A stretch of DNA of 18,462 nt from an uncultured Prevotella sp. (GTDB taxonomy: Bacteria > Bacteroidota > Bacteroidia > Bacteroidales > Bacteroidaceae), in assembly GCA_937901345.1 (NCBI GenBank), contig CALCHM010000142.1, positions 1 through 18,462 on the forward strand. The letters run 5' to 3'. Of the stretch, positions 1-5,710 are shown piece by piece. Positions within the stretch are counted from its first letter, which is position 1, and each line of letters starts with the position of its first letter. The translations under genes and the position numbers were made by a program. The notes beneath the pieces were generated by a model. That model saw nothing but the letters and a program-made list of their open reading frames with translations, did no database searches and was not told the origin of the DNA.

Positions 1-408
1 TTTTCGTTGTCACATTGTCACATGTCACAGAGCAATTCTCACGGCAATCATTCTTAAAGAGCGGTGGAGCAAAATGAAAGAAGTCGGCGACGTAGACACT
101 CTTTCGGAAAACTACTACTATCTGACACCCCCCAGGAAGGGTGTGGAATTCGGGATATTCGCTACGCTCAAACACCCTGGTTGCCGAGCGGTGTGGCAAA
201 CGTCATTACCAAGACATGGCGAGACACGTGACGCCTTAACGCAAAAAAAAGGGGACTTTTGAGGGCTACGATGGAGCGTAAACGACGAAAACGGAATACC
301 GCTTTGCACGGATTTCTCCTTTCTCATTTCTTGAACGCGACACGTAGCAAGTGAAATGTTTATGAAAACAAGTCGTGAGAAGAGAGTGATGCAACAAAAT
401 ATACCTCG
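1..408. other. Gene-free stretch with short repeats; possible dispersed intergenic repeat
   Basis: No convincing gene lies here. Three direct copies of TGTCACA occur at 8-14, 16-22 and 23-29. Between about 125 and 199 several short segments can pair in competing ways: ACACCC at 125-130 and 172-177 can each pair with GGGTGT at 139-144, and TTGCC at 181-185 can pair with GGCAA at 195-199. Short open frames exist on both strands over the same bases (74-262 plus, 118-327 minus), which suggests low stop density rather than a gene. My impression is that stretches like this recur between genes in Bacteroidales genomes, but that cannot be tested from this window. No clear terminator for nadD, which reads into this region, was found. 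Confidence 0.35.
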
Positions 409-993
409 TTACTTGAAATAATCACCCTTCAATCTGTCTACGACAACAATTGGAACCATATCACAGACCTGTTCGCCTCTTTTCAATCGCGCTCTCACCT
501 CTGTCGAACTAAAGGGGAATAAGGGTGCGCCCTGCATGAAATGAACGCCTTTGGCGGCAGGAAAAAGTTTTTGCTGCTCGCTTGTTGCCTCATTACCACG
601 AGGGTATACAAGGATATCCGTTGTAGTCAAAATAGTTTCATAGCACGCCCACTTATCAAAGATATTCCAGTTATCCTCACCAATAATAAGCGAAAATTCG
701 TGTTCGGGATACGCCTTACGCAAGCATTCTAACGTACGCCACGTGAAGTTGGGGCGTTCTAACTGAAATTCAAAATCACATGCCTCGACCCCATCAATAG
801 TCTCACAAGCAAGTTTTGCAAGATGATAGCGCAGATTCTCAGGCATTAAGTCGCCTTGTTGCTTTAACGGATTTTGGGGAGACACCATCAACCAAACGGT
901 ATCAACATACCCCGAAGTAACAATCCACTCTGCCAAACGTAAGTGCCCAAAATGAATGGGGTTAAAACTACCACCAAAAATCCCAATTTTCAT
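409..993 (-). CDS. nadD: Nicotinate-nucleotide adenylyltransferase (NadD)
   Basis: Transfers the adenylyl group of ATP to nicotinate mononucleotide, giving deamido-NAD in the cytoplasm; this is the shared step of de novo and salvage NAD synthesis. The 194-residue protein opens with GIFGGSFNPIHFGH (residues 4-17), the nucleotidyltransferase GxFxPxHxGH signature. It also has LIIGEDN at 102-108 and FSSTEVR at 161-167, matching the ISSTxIR ATP-binding motif near the C-terminus. Its length is normal for the family. The frame stays open upstream to 1128, but that adds 45 residues containing a hydrophobic run not found in this cytosolic enzyme, so the ATG at 993 is chosen. No Shine-Dalgarno precedes it. 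It is divergent from nadC, which supplies its substrate. Confidence 0.95.
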   Translation of the reverse strand: MKIGIFGGSFNPIHFGHLRLAEWIVTSGYVDTVWLMVSPQNPLKQQGDLMPENLRYHLAKLACETIDGVEACDFEFQLERPNFTWRTLECLRKAYPEHEFSLIIGEDNWNIFDKWACYETILTTTDILVYPRGNEATSEQQKLFPAAKGVHFMQGAPLFPFSSTEVRARLKRGEQVCDMVPIVVVDRLKGDYFK

Positions 994-1058
994 TCCAACG
1001 ATACTAAAAAAGATAAAGAATAAAGTCACTGTAAGAAGCATAAAACTCCCTTCGCGGA

Positions 1059-1066
1059 CAAAAATA
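1059..1066 (-). promoter_or_regulatory. Candidate -7 box for nadD
   Basis: The minus strand reads TATTTTTG, matching the Bacteroidetes -7 consensus TAnnTTTG, 65 bases before the nadD start codon. No well-placed TTG -33 element was found, so the call rests on the -7 match and position. Confidence 0.4.
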
Positions 1067-1100
1067 CTAATTTTGTAAACTTTATTCATTAATTTTGCCT

Positions 1101-1108
1101 TACATTTG
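1101..1108 (+). promoter_or_regulatory. Candidate -7 box for nadC
   Basis: TACATTTG matches TAnnTTTG and lies 61 bases before the nadC ATG. Two further matches, TAATTTTG at 1068-1075 and 1090-1097, are alternatives. A TTTG at 1072-1075 sits 25 bases upstream of the chosen box, slightly farther than usual. The exact start site is therefore uncertain. Confidence 0.45.
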
Positions 1109-1169
1109 CACATGAAGAAGAAACACACAATAATCTTCAGACATTCACAACTAAAAATAATTTATCGTT

Positions 1170-2045
1170 ATGTACACAGTAGACGAACTCAACGAACGCC
1201 TTATCGACCTTTCATTTGCTGAAGATATTGGCGATGGCGACCACACCACTCTATGTTGCATCCCTGCCGACAGCATGGGAGAAAGTAAGTTGCTCATCAA
1301 GGAAGAAGGCATCTTTGCGGGTGTAGAAATAGCGAAGCAAGTATTCCACCGCTTTGACTCCACATTGGAAGTAGAGGTGTACATTCAAGATGGAGCACAC
1401 GTAAAACCCGGAGATATCGTTATGAGCGTAAAGGGTAAGGAGCAAAGTTTGCTTCAAACCGAGCGCCTTATGCTAAATATCCTGCAACGCATGTCGGGCA
1501 TTGCAACAATGACCAATAAATATCAGCAAGCACTTATTGATGCCGGAACAAAGACACGCGTATTAGACACTCGCAAGACAACCCCTGGCATGCGCATGCT
1601 CGAAAAAGAAGCCGTAAAGATTGGTGGAGGTATGAACCACCGCATTGGACTCTTCGACATGATTCTCCTCAAAGACAATCACATCGACTTCTGCGGAGGA
1701 GTTCACAATGCTATTAGTCGTGCCAAGCAATACTGTAAGGAACACGGAAAAGACCTCAAGATTGAATGCGAAGTGCGCAATTGGAAGGAACTCGAAGAAG
1801 CGTTGGAAGAAGGGTGTGACCGCATCATGTTTGACAACTTTACACCAGAAGACACCAAGAAAGCGGTAGCACTCGTTGCAGGACGCGCAGAAACAGAATC
1901 AAGCGGAGGCATCACATTCGAAACCATGATTCCTTACGCACAAGCAGGTGTTGACTTCATCAGTTTTGGAGCGCTCACACATAGCGTAAAGGGGCTTGAC
2001 ATGAGTTTTAAGGCTGCAGGTTCAGACAAACTTGTAATCAAATAA
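1170..2045 (+). CDS. nadC: Nicotinate-nucleotide pyrophosphorylase / quinolinate phosphoribosyltransferase (NadC)
   Basis: Converts quinolinate and PRPP to nicotinate mononucleotide, CO2 and pyrophosphate in de novo NAD synthesis. The 291-residue length is typical. Family motifs are plain: DTRKTTPGMR at 133-142, GGGMNHRIGLFDMILLKDNH at 152-171 (quinolinate and phosphate binding), the acidic residues E199 and E201, FDN at 221-223, SGGI at 245-248, and the closing ISFGALTHSVKGLDMSFK at 264-281. The ATG at 1170 leaves the usual short N-terminal helix, and no Shine-Dalgarno is visible. It is head-to-head with nadD, so two consecutive enzymes of the pathway share one control region. The nadA and nadB genes are not in the window. 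Confidence 0.96.
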   Translation: MYTVDELNERLIDLSFAEDIGDGDHTTLCCIPADSMGESKLLIKEEGIFAGVEIAKQVFHRFDSTLEVEVYIQDGAHVKPGDIVMSVKGKEQSLLQTERLMLNILQRMSGIATMTNKYQQALIDAGTKTRVLDTRKTTPGMRMLEKEAVKIGGGMNHRIGLFDMILLKDNHIDFCGGVHNAISRAKQYCKEHGKDLKIECEVRNWKELEEALEEGCDRIMFDNFTPEDTKKAVALVAGRAETESSGGITFETMIPYAQAGVDFISFGALTHSVKGLDMSFKAAGSDKLVIK

Positions 2046-2073
2046 GCAAGACACCCTAAACACATAAGCGGTA

Positions 2074-2153
2074 AATAAAGTACAATTCCCATTCTTGAAA
2101 CAATAAAGAGTTCAGAAATCTTTAACGTAAAAGGATGATAATTGTACTTTATT
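2074..2153. repeat. 14-bp perfect inverted repeat with 52-base spacer
   Basis: AATAAAGTACAATT (2074-2087) is repeated as its exact reverse complement at 2140-2153. The spacer holds smaller imperfect complementarities, for example AAAGA with TCTTT. It lies 28 bases after nadC stops. It could be a long-looped transcription end, or a small miniature-transposon-like element. GGTA occurs on both sides but is offset by three bases on the right, so there is no clean target-site duplication. Confidence 0.6.
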
Positions 2154-2321
2154 CATGGTAGCACATGTTGCCCCTCCTGGAACTCCCCCAACGTGTAGAA
2201 TATCAGTTAGCGTCAGATGACAAACCATCGTAATGCCCCGTTGCAACGCAATGCACGCATAAAGTTCAGATGGGCCAACTGTTATATCATTGCCTATTTA
2301 ATTCAACTACAATATAAATTA

Positions 2322-2867
2322 ATGATGGAAGAACAAACATATTTAGATACCTTCGAAGCACGCGTGAAGTCAGCAATACTCCTGCCCGTAGAAGATTTAG
2401 AAGAAGACTTTATCTTGACAGACGACATTACAGCACAATGGGAACGTATAGAACAGGAATATATCGCCGATGCCGTAATACAGATTCGCGATTATCCAGA
2501 AGTCTCCGTTGCATGGGCATCTTACATAGGTATGGCAATTGCTGAAGGTTGGGACAAAGATTGGGACACCATTTCGAAAACACCCTACACAGCCTTCTAT
2601 GGCGAGCAAGGATTTGACGATATGGACGATCATATCATAACACATTATTTAGGTTTATCCCTTGATTGTGAAACAACAAAAAAATACGTTTCGCTATTTC
2701 AAACATGTGCCAAAATAGCAACCAATTGCATACGCCGCGAACAAATCCCGCCACAATCCCCATTAGCCTATCATTGTTTTGTCAGAATATGCAAATTAAT
2801 GTTCGCCCTAGGGGCATCCATTCGCTTAAAACATCTAGGATATTCGCTACAAAAGATAGATTTATAG
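2322..2867 (+). CDS. Conserved-looking protein of unknown function, 181 residues
   Basis: I do not recognise a named family. The protein starts MMEEQTYLDTFEARV and is soluble and acidic, with no signal peptide and no clear membrane segment. Aromatic-rich stretches stand out: WASYIGMAIAEGWDKDWD (about 99-116 counted from 2322) and GFDDMDDHIITHYLGL (about 130-146). The C-terminal third has several cysteines and basic residues. The frame is open back to 2217, but the first 35 residues look unlike coding sequence and the tandem ATGs at 2322 and 2325 follow an A/T-rich leader typical of this genome, so 2322 is chosen. No Shine-Dalgarno is present. It lies alone between nadC and the rpsF operon, and its function cannot be inferred from context. 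Confidence 0.75.
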   Translation: MMEEQTYLDTFEARVKSAILLPVEDLEEDFILTDDITAQWERIEQEYIADAVIQIRDYPEVSVAWASYIGMAIAEGWDKDWDTISKTPYTAFYGEQGFDDMDDHIITHYLGLSLDCETTKKYVSLFQTCAKIATNCIRREQIPPQSPLAYHCFVRICKLMFALGASIRLKHLGYSLQKIDL

Positions 2868-2919
2868 TCCCCAATAAGATATTTTGACCGTATTTATGCT
2901 AAAAAATAAGCATTTACCA

Positions 2920-2950
2920 TTGTCAGAATAAAAATATTGTTGTAATTTTG
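2920..2950 (+). promoter_or_regulatory. Promoter of the rpsF-rpsR-rplI operon
   Basis: TTG at 2920-2922, a 20-base spacer and TAATTTTG at 2943-2950 match the Bacteroidetes sigma factor consensus (TTG, about 19-21 bases, TAnnTTTG). It is the best promoter in the window. Transcription should begin a few bases after 2950, leaving a leader of roughly 65 bases before rpsF. Confidence 0.75.
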
Positions 2951-2951
2951 C

Positions 2952-2984
2952 ACCGCTTTTTGCGGTTATGTATATAAATCGCAA
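2952..2984 (+). promoter_or_regulatory. Structured leader with two mutually exclusive hairpins before rpsF
   Basis: ACCGC (2952-2956) can pair with GCGGT (2962-2966) around a T5 loop. Alternatively TTGCGGTT (2960-2967) pairs with AATCGCAA (2977-2984) over 8 bp including one G-T, with a 9-base loop; this leaves CACCG single-stranded beside the stem. rpsF leaders in many bacteria bind a bS6-bS18 complex through a CCG-containing structured element (established knowledge). Whether this leader is that element is inference. The transcription start may fall within 2952-2957, which would weaken the first hairpin. Confidence 0.4.
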
Positions 2985-3020
2985 GAATACAGTATTAACA
3001 AATTAATTATTAACAAACGT

Positions 3021-3356
3021 ATGATGAATCAGTACGAGACCGTTTTCATCCTTACTCCCGTTTTGTCTGACGTACAGGCAAAGGAAGCGGTCGAAAAGTT
3101 CAAGGGTATTCTCGCAGAACAAGGTGCAGAGATTATCAATGAAGAAGCTTGGGGCATGAAGAAGCTTGCTTACCCCATCCAGAAGAAGTCTACAGGTTTC
3201 TATCAGATGGTAGAATTCAAGGCTGAGCCTACAGTTGTAGACAAGTTGGAAGTTGCTTTCCGTCGTGACGAACGCGTAATGCGTTACCTCACAGTTAAGA
3301 TGGAAAAGTATGCTGCAGAATACGCAGCTAAGCGTCGTAACAAAAATTCAAACTAA
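3021..3356 (+). CDS. rpsF: 30S ribosomal protein bS6
   Basis: Component of the small-subunit platform, where it pairs with bS18. The 111-residue protein has the family start NQYETVFILTPVLSD, the central GAEIINEEAWGMKKLAYPIQKKSTGFYQMVEF and a late RRDERVMRYLTVKMEKY; the length is normal. Two ATGs are adjacent (3021 and 3024) and either could start the protein. The upstream bases are A/T-rich with no Shine-Dalgarno, unlike the two genes that follow. It is first in a three-gene operon with rpsR 14 bases downstream. Its leader may be the target of feedback by its own product with bS18 (inference). Confidence 0.97.
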   Translation: MMNQYETVFILTPVLSDVQAKEAVEKFKGILAEQGAEIINEEAWGMKKLAYPIQKKSTGFYQMVEFKAEPTVVDKLEVAFRRDERVMRYLTVKMEKYAAEYAAKRRNKNSN

Positions 3357-3363
3357 AGGAGGA
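3356..3363 (+). promoter_or_regulatory. Strong Shine-Dalgarno of rpsR
   Basis: AAGGAGGA sits 7 bases before the rpsR ATG, and its first base is the last base of the rpsF stop codon. It is a near-full match to the 16S 3' end. Apart from the identical arrangement before rplI, no other gene in the window has one, which makes it noteworthy in a Bacteroidetes genome. Confidence 0.85.
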
Positions 3364-3370
3364 CTAAGCA

Positions 3371-3634
3371 ATGGCACAATCAGAAATCAGATATTTGACT
3401 CCCCCCACAGTGGATGTTAAGAAGAAGAAGTATTGCCGTTTCAAGAAGAGCGGTATCAAGTATATCGACTACAAGGATCCCGAATTCCTCAAGAAGTTCT
3501 TGAACGAACAGGGCAAGATTCTTCCCCGTCGTATCACTGGTACTTCATTGAAGTTCCAGCGTCGTGTAGCTCAGGCAGTGAAGCGTGCTCGTCACTTGGC
3601 GTTGCTTCCTTTCGTAACAGATATGATGAAATAA
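3371..3634 (+). CDS. rpsR: 30S ribosomal protein bS18
   Basis: Small-subunit protein that binds next to bS6 on the platform. The 87-residue product has the family core KKKKYCRFKKSGIKYIDYKD (17-36), FLNEQGKILPRRITGTSLKF (43-62) and QRRVAQAVKRARHLALLPF. The length is typical and the single cysteine in CRFKK is usual for non-zinc versions. The ATG at 3371 is fixed by a perfect Shine-Dalgarno. It is the second gene of the operon, with 14 bases after rpsF and 17 before rplI. In Bacteroidetes ribosomes bS18, bS6 and bS21 help to bury the anti-Shine-Dalgarno (established for Flavobacterium), so strong Shine-Dalgarno use here may be a feedback device (inference). Confidence 0.97.
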   Translation: MAQSEIRYLTPPTVDVKKKKYCRFKKSGIKYIDYKDPEFLKKFLNEQGKILPRRITGTSLKFQRRVAQAVKRARHLALLPFVTDMMK

Positions 3635-3636
3635 AA

Positions 3637-3644
3637 AAGGAGGT
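3637..3644 (+). promoter_or_regulatory. Strong Shine-Dalgarno of rplI
   Basis: AAGGAGGT lies 7 bases before the rplI ATG and matches the anti-Shine-Dalgarno perfectly. It is located just after the rpsR stop codon (3632-3634). Confidence 0.85.
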
Positions 3645-3651
3645 ATAAGAT

Positions 3652-4101
3652 ATGGAACTCATTTTGAAAGAAAACGTTATTGGTTTGGGTTACAAGGACG
3701 AAATCGTTACTGTTAAGGACGGTTACGGACGCAACTACCTTATCCCCACAGGCAAGGCTGTTATCGCTTCTACATCTGCTAAGAAAATGCTTGCTGAAGA
3801 ATTGAAGCAGCGTGCTCACAAGATTGCACAAATCAAGAAGGATGCTGAAGAACTCGGCGCTAAGCTTGGTGCAATTGAAAACATCGTAATCGCAACTAAG
3901 GTTAGCGCAACAGGTGCAACTTATGGTAGCATTACAAACCACCACATTGCGGAAGAACTTGCAAAGCTTGGCTTCAACATCGACCGCAAGGTTATCGTCC
4001 TCAAGGACGTTAAGGAAGTAGGTAAATTCACTGCAACTGTAAAACTTCACAAGGATGTTAATGTTGAACTTCCTTTCGAAGTAGTTGCTGAAGAAGCATA
4101 A
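3652..4101 (+). CDS. rplI: 50S ribosomal protein bL9
   Basis: Large-subunit protein that binds 23S rRNA near the base of the L1 stalk. The 149-residue protein has the N-terminal RNA-binding domain MELILKENVIGLGYKDEIV followed by VKDGYGRNYLIPTGKAV (about 22-38). A long charged helix (about 43-75) and a C-terminal domain follow, including ATGATYGSITNHHIAEEL (about 86-103). The length is as expected. The start is set by its strong Shine-Dalgarno. It is the last gene of the rpsF operon, with a terminator 44 bases after the stop. Confidence 0.97.
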   Translation: MELILKENVIGLGYKDEIVTVKDGYGRNYLIPTGKAVIASTSAKKMLAEELKQRAHKIAQIKKDAEELGAKLGAIENIVIATKVSATGATYGSITNHHIAEELAKLGFNIDRKVIVLKDVKEVGKFTATVKLHKDVNVELPFEVVAEEA

Positions 4102-4144
4102 TACTTTCTCTCTCTCAATTTAAAAAGGTTTTTTCTCAATACGG

Positions 4145-4178
4145 ATGCCATACTTCGGGAGAAGTGTGGCATTTTTTT
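4145..4178 (+). terminator. Intrinsic terminator of the rpsF-rpsR-rplI operon
   Basis: ATGCCATACTTC (4145-4156) pairs with GAAGTGTGGCAT (4161-4172) over 12 bp with one wobble around a GGGA loop, followed directly by a run of T to 4178. Confidence 0.92.
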
Positions 4179-4227
4179 ATTCTCGTGGTCATCAATTTTA
4201 AGATAACACTTTCGTACAACAAACAAT

Positions 4228-4971
4228 ATGCGCTATTTAATTGCTCTTTCTTACGATGGCACTAACTATCATGGTTGGCAAGTGCAGCCCCACTCTATTT
4301 CTGTTCAACAAAAGATAAATGAATCGCTATCACTTTTACTCAGAACCCCAATCGAAGTTACAGGTGCAGGCAGAACAGATACTGGAGTTTGTGCGGCAAA
4401 GATGTTTGCACACTTTGATGCTCCACAAATCGAAGATGTCAAGCAATTAACAAGTCGATTGAATCGAATCCTCCCTCCTGACATCGCCGTACAATATATA
4501 AAAAAAGTGTCAGAGGATTTTCATGCACGATTTAGCGCAACACACCGTACATATTATTATTACGTATACTCGCGTAAAAACCCTTTTTTACGCCATTTTG
4601 CAACGCAATTACACTACCTTCCAGATTACAAGTTGATGAATGAAGCCGCAAAACTTCTTCTTGAAGTTAGTGACTTTACCAGTTTCTCAAAACTTCATAC
4701 AGACGTGAAAACCAACATCTGCAAAGTTTCACATGCCAAATGGGTGCAACTAGAAGGTGATCACTGGAGATTCGAAATTACTGCAGATCGTTTTTTGCGC
4801 AACATGGTACGTGCCGTTGTAGGAACACTTTTAGAGGTTGGACGCGGAAGAATGTCTATAGATGAGTTTGCGCAAGTAATAGCATGCAAAAACAGATGTG
4901 CTGCTGGAGATAGTGTTCCAGGAAAAGCCCTACAACTTGTTGATGTGGGATATGCAGGATGGGACATATAA
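4228..4971 (+). CDS. truA: tRNA pseudouridine(38-40) synthase TruA
   Basis: Isomerises uridines 38, 39 and 40 in the anticodon arm of many tRNAs. The 247-residue protein starts MRYLIALSYDGTNYHGWQVQ, holds the catalytic aspartate D51 in GAGRTDTGVCA (46-56), and has the substrate-contact stretch FSATHRTYYYYVYS. The late motif RFLRNMVRAVVGTLLEVGRG is also typical. Length and order are normal. The ATG at 4228 begins right at the conserved first strand and has no Shine-Dalgarno. Upstream the sequence is A/T-rich, without a clean TAnnTTTG box. It is transcribed toward mscL and shares a bidirectional terminator with it. Confidence 0.96.
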   Translation: MRYLIALSYDGTNYHGWQVQPHSISVQQKINESLSLLLRTPIEVTGAGRTDTGVCAAKMFAHFDAPQIEDVKQLTSRLNRILPPDIAVQYIKKVSEDFHARFSATHRTYYYYVYSRKNPFLRHFATQLHYLPDYKLMNEAAKLLLEVSDFTSFSKLHTDVKTNICKVSHAKWVQLEGDHWRFEITADRFLRNMVRAVVGTLLEVGRGRMSIDEFAQVIACKNRCAAGDSVPGKALQLVDVGYAGWDI

Positions 4972-5034
4972 AGAACTACAACAAACATCCCCATATAAAA
5001 CGCTAAGAACTATACACATAAGATTATAAAATTA

Positions 5035-5073
5035 AAAGTGTCATCATAAAACGTGAGTTCATGATGACACTTT
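5035..5073. terminator. Bidirectional terminator between truA and mscL
   Basis: AAAGTGTCATCAT (5035-5047) and ATGATGACACTTT (5061-5073) form a perfect 13-bp stem with a 13-base loop. T-rich sequence follows on both strands (TTTACTTTTA on plus, TTTTAATTTTAT on minus), as expected between convergent genes. Confidence 0.88.
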
Positions 5074-5112
5074 ACTTTTATCGATAATTATAATATATAA
5101 ACCTTATCGGAT

Positions 5113-5556
5113 TTATTTGTTTTTAAGTAAATCTCTGATTTCTGTCAACAAAACTTCTTCCTTTGAAGGAGCAGGAGGTGCAGGAGGAGTCGTTGGTTTT
5201 GCTTCTTCTTCCTTCTTCTTAGAAAGTTTCATGATAAGACGTACCAACATGAATACGCAGAAAGCAATAATGATAAAGTCAAGTGTTGTCTGAAGGAAGT
5301 TACCGTAGTTTATAGTTACAGGAACTGCTTCAACACCTTCCTGAACGCTCATGGGGTTAATGGGAAGTTCCAACTTCAAATCCTTGAAGTCAACACCGCC
5401 GATAATCCACCCGATGGGTGGCATTATAAGATCATTAACAATTGATGTAACGATTTTGCCGAAAGCACCACCAATGATTACACCGACAGCCATGTCAATA
5501 GCATTACCCTTAACAGCAAATGCCTTGAATTCTTGTAAAAATGTAGATTTTGCCAT
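5113..5556 (-). CDS. mscL: Large-conductance mechanosensitive channel MscL
   Basis: Pentameric inner-membrane channel that opens on membrane tension and releases solutes after hypo-osmotic shock. The 147-residue protein has the conserved N-terminal helix FLQEFKAFAVKGNAIDMAVG, a first membrane segment (about 17-45) ending in NDLIMPPIGWIIG, a periplasmic loop (about 55-83), and a second membrane segment (about 85-108) ending in RLIMKLSKKKEEE. A proline/alanine linker (122-130) and a charged C-terminal helix EVLLTEIRDLL complete it. Length and topology fit the family. It diverges from gap. Confidence 0.96.
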   Translation of the reverse strand: MAKSTFLQEFKAFAVKGNAIDMAVGVIIGGAFGKIVTSIVNDLIMPPIGWIIGGVDFKDLKLELPINPMSVQEGVEAVPVTINYGNFLQTTLDFIIIAFCVFMLVRLIMKLSKKKEEEAKPTTPPAPPAPSKEEVLLTEIRDLLKNK

Positions 5557-5585
5557 AATTAGTAAAAATGTAGTTATTTTGAGTG

Positions 5586-5593
5586 CAAAAATA
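5586..5593 (-). promoter_or_regulatory. Candidate -7 box for mscL
   Basis: The minus strand reads TATTTTTG (TAnnTTTG), 29 bases before the mscL ATG. No TTG at the usual -33 distance was seen. Confidence 0.45.
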
Positions 5594-5605
5594 AAAATAA
5601 AATAG

Positions 5606-5613
5606 TAATTTTG
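5606..5613 (+). promoter_or_regulatory. Candidate -7 box for gap
   Basis: TAATTTTG matches the consensus. A TTTG at 5578-5581 lies 24 bases upstream, slightly long for a -33 element. The implied leader is about 90 bases. The box is only 12 bases from the divergent mscL box. Confidence 0.5.
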
Positions 5614-5710
5614 CTACGTGAATAGGAGGAAATGTAAATATTCCACTCTTTATTCTCACCAATTTAGTCACTAAAGTTTTAACAACCTTTTTTAATAACT
5701 AATTAAAACA

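Noticed and set aside
74..262. 62-codon open frame on plus strand
   Set aside because: An equally long frame exists on the opposite strand and the region shows repeat-like features instead.
994..1128. N-terminal extension of nadD
   Set aside because: It adds a hydrophobic 45-residue stretch absent from this cytosolic family and covers the candidate promoter; the conserved start is at 993.
2217..2321. Upstream start for the 181-residue protein
   Set aside because: The extra residues look non-coding, and the ATG pair at 2322/2325 follows a typical A/T-rich leader.
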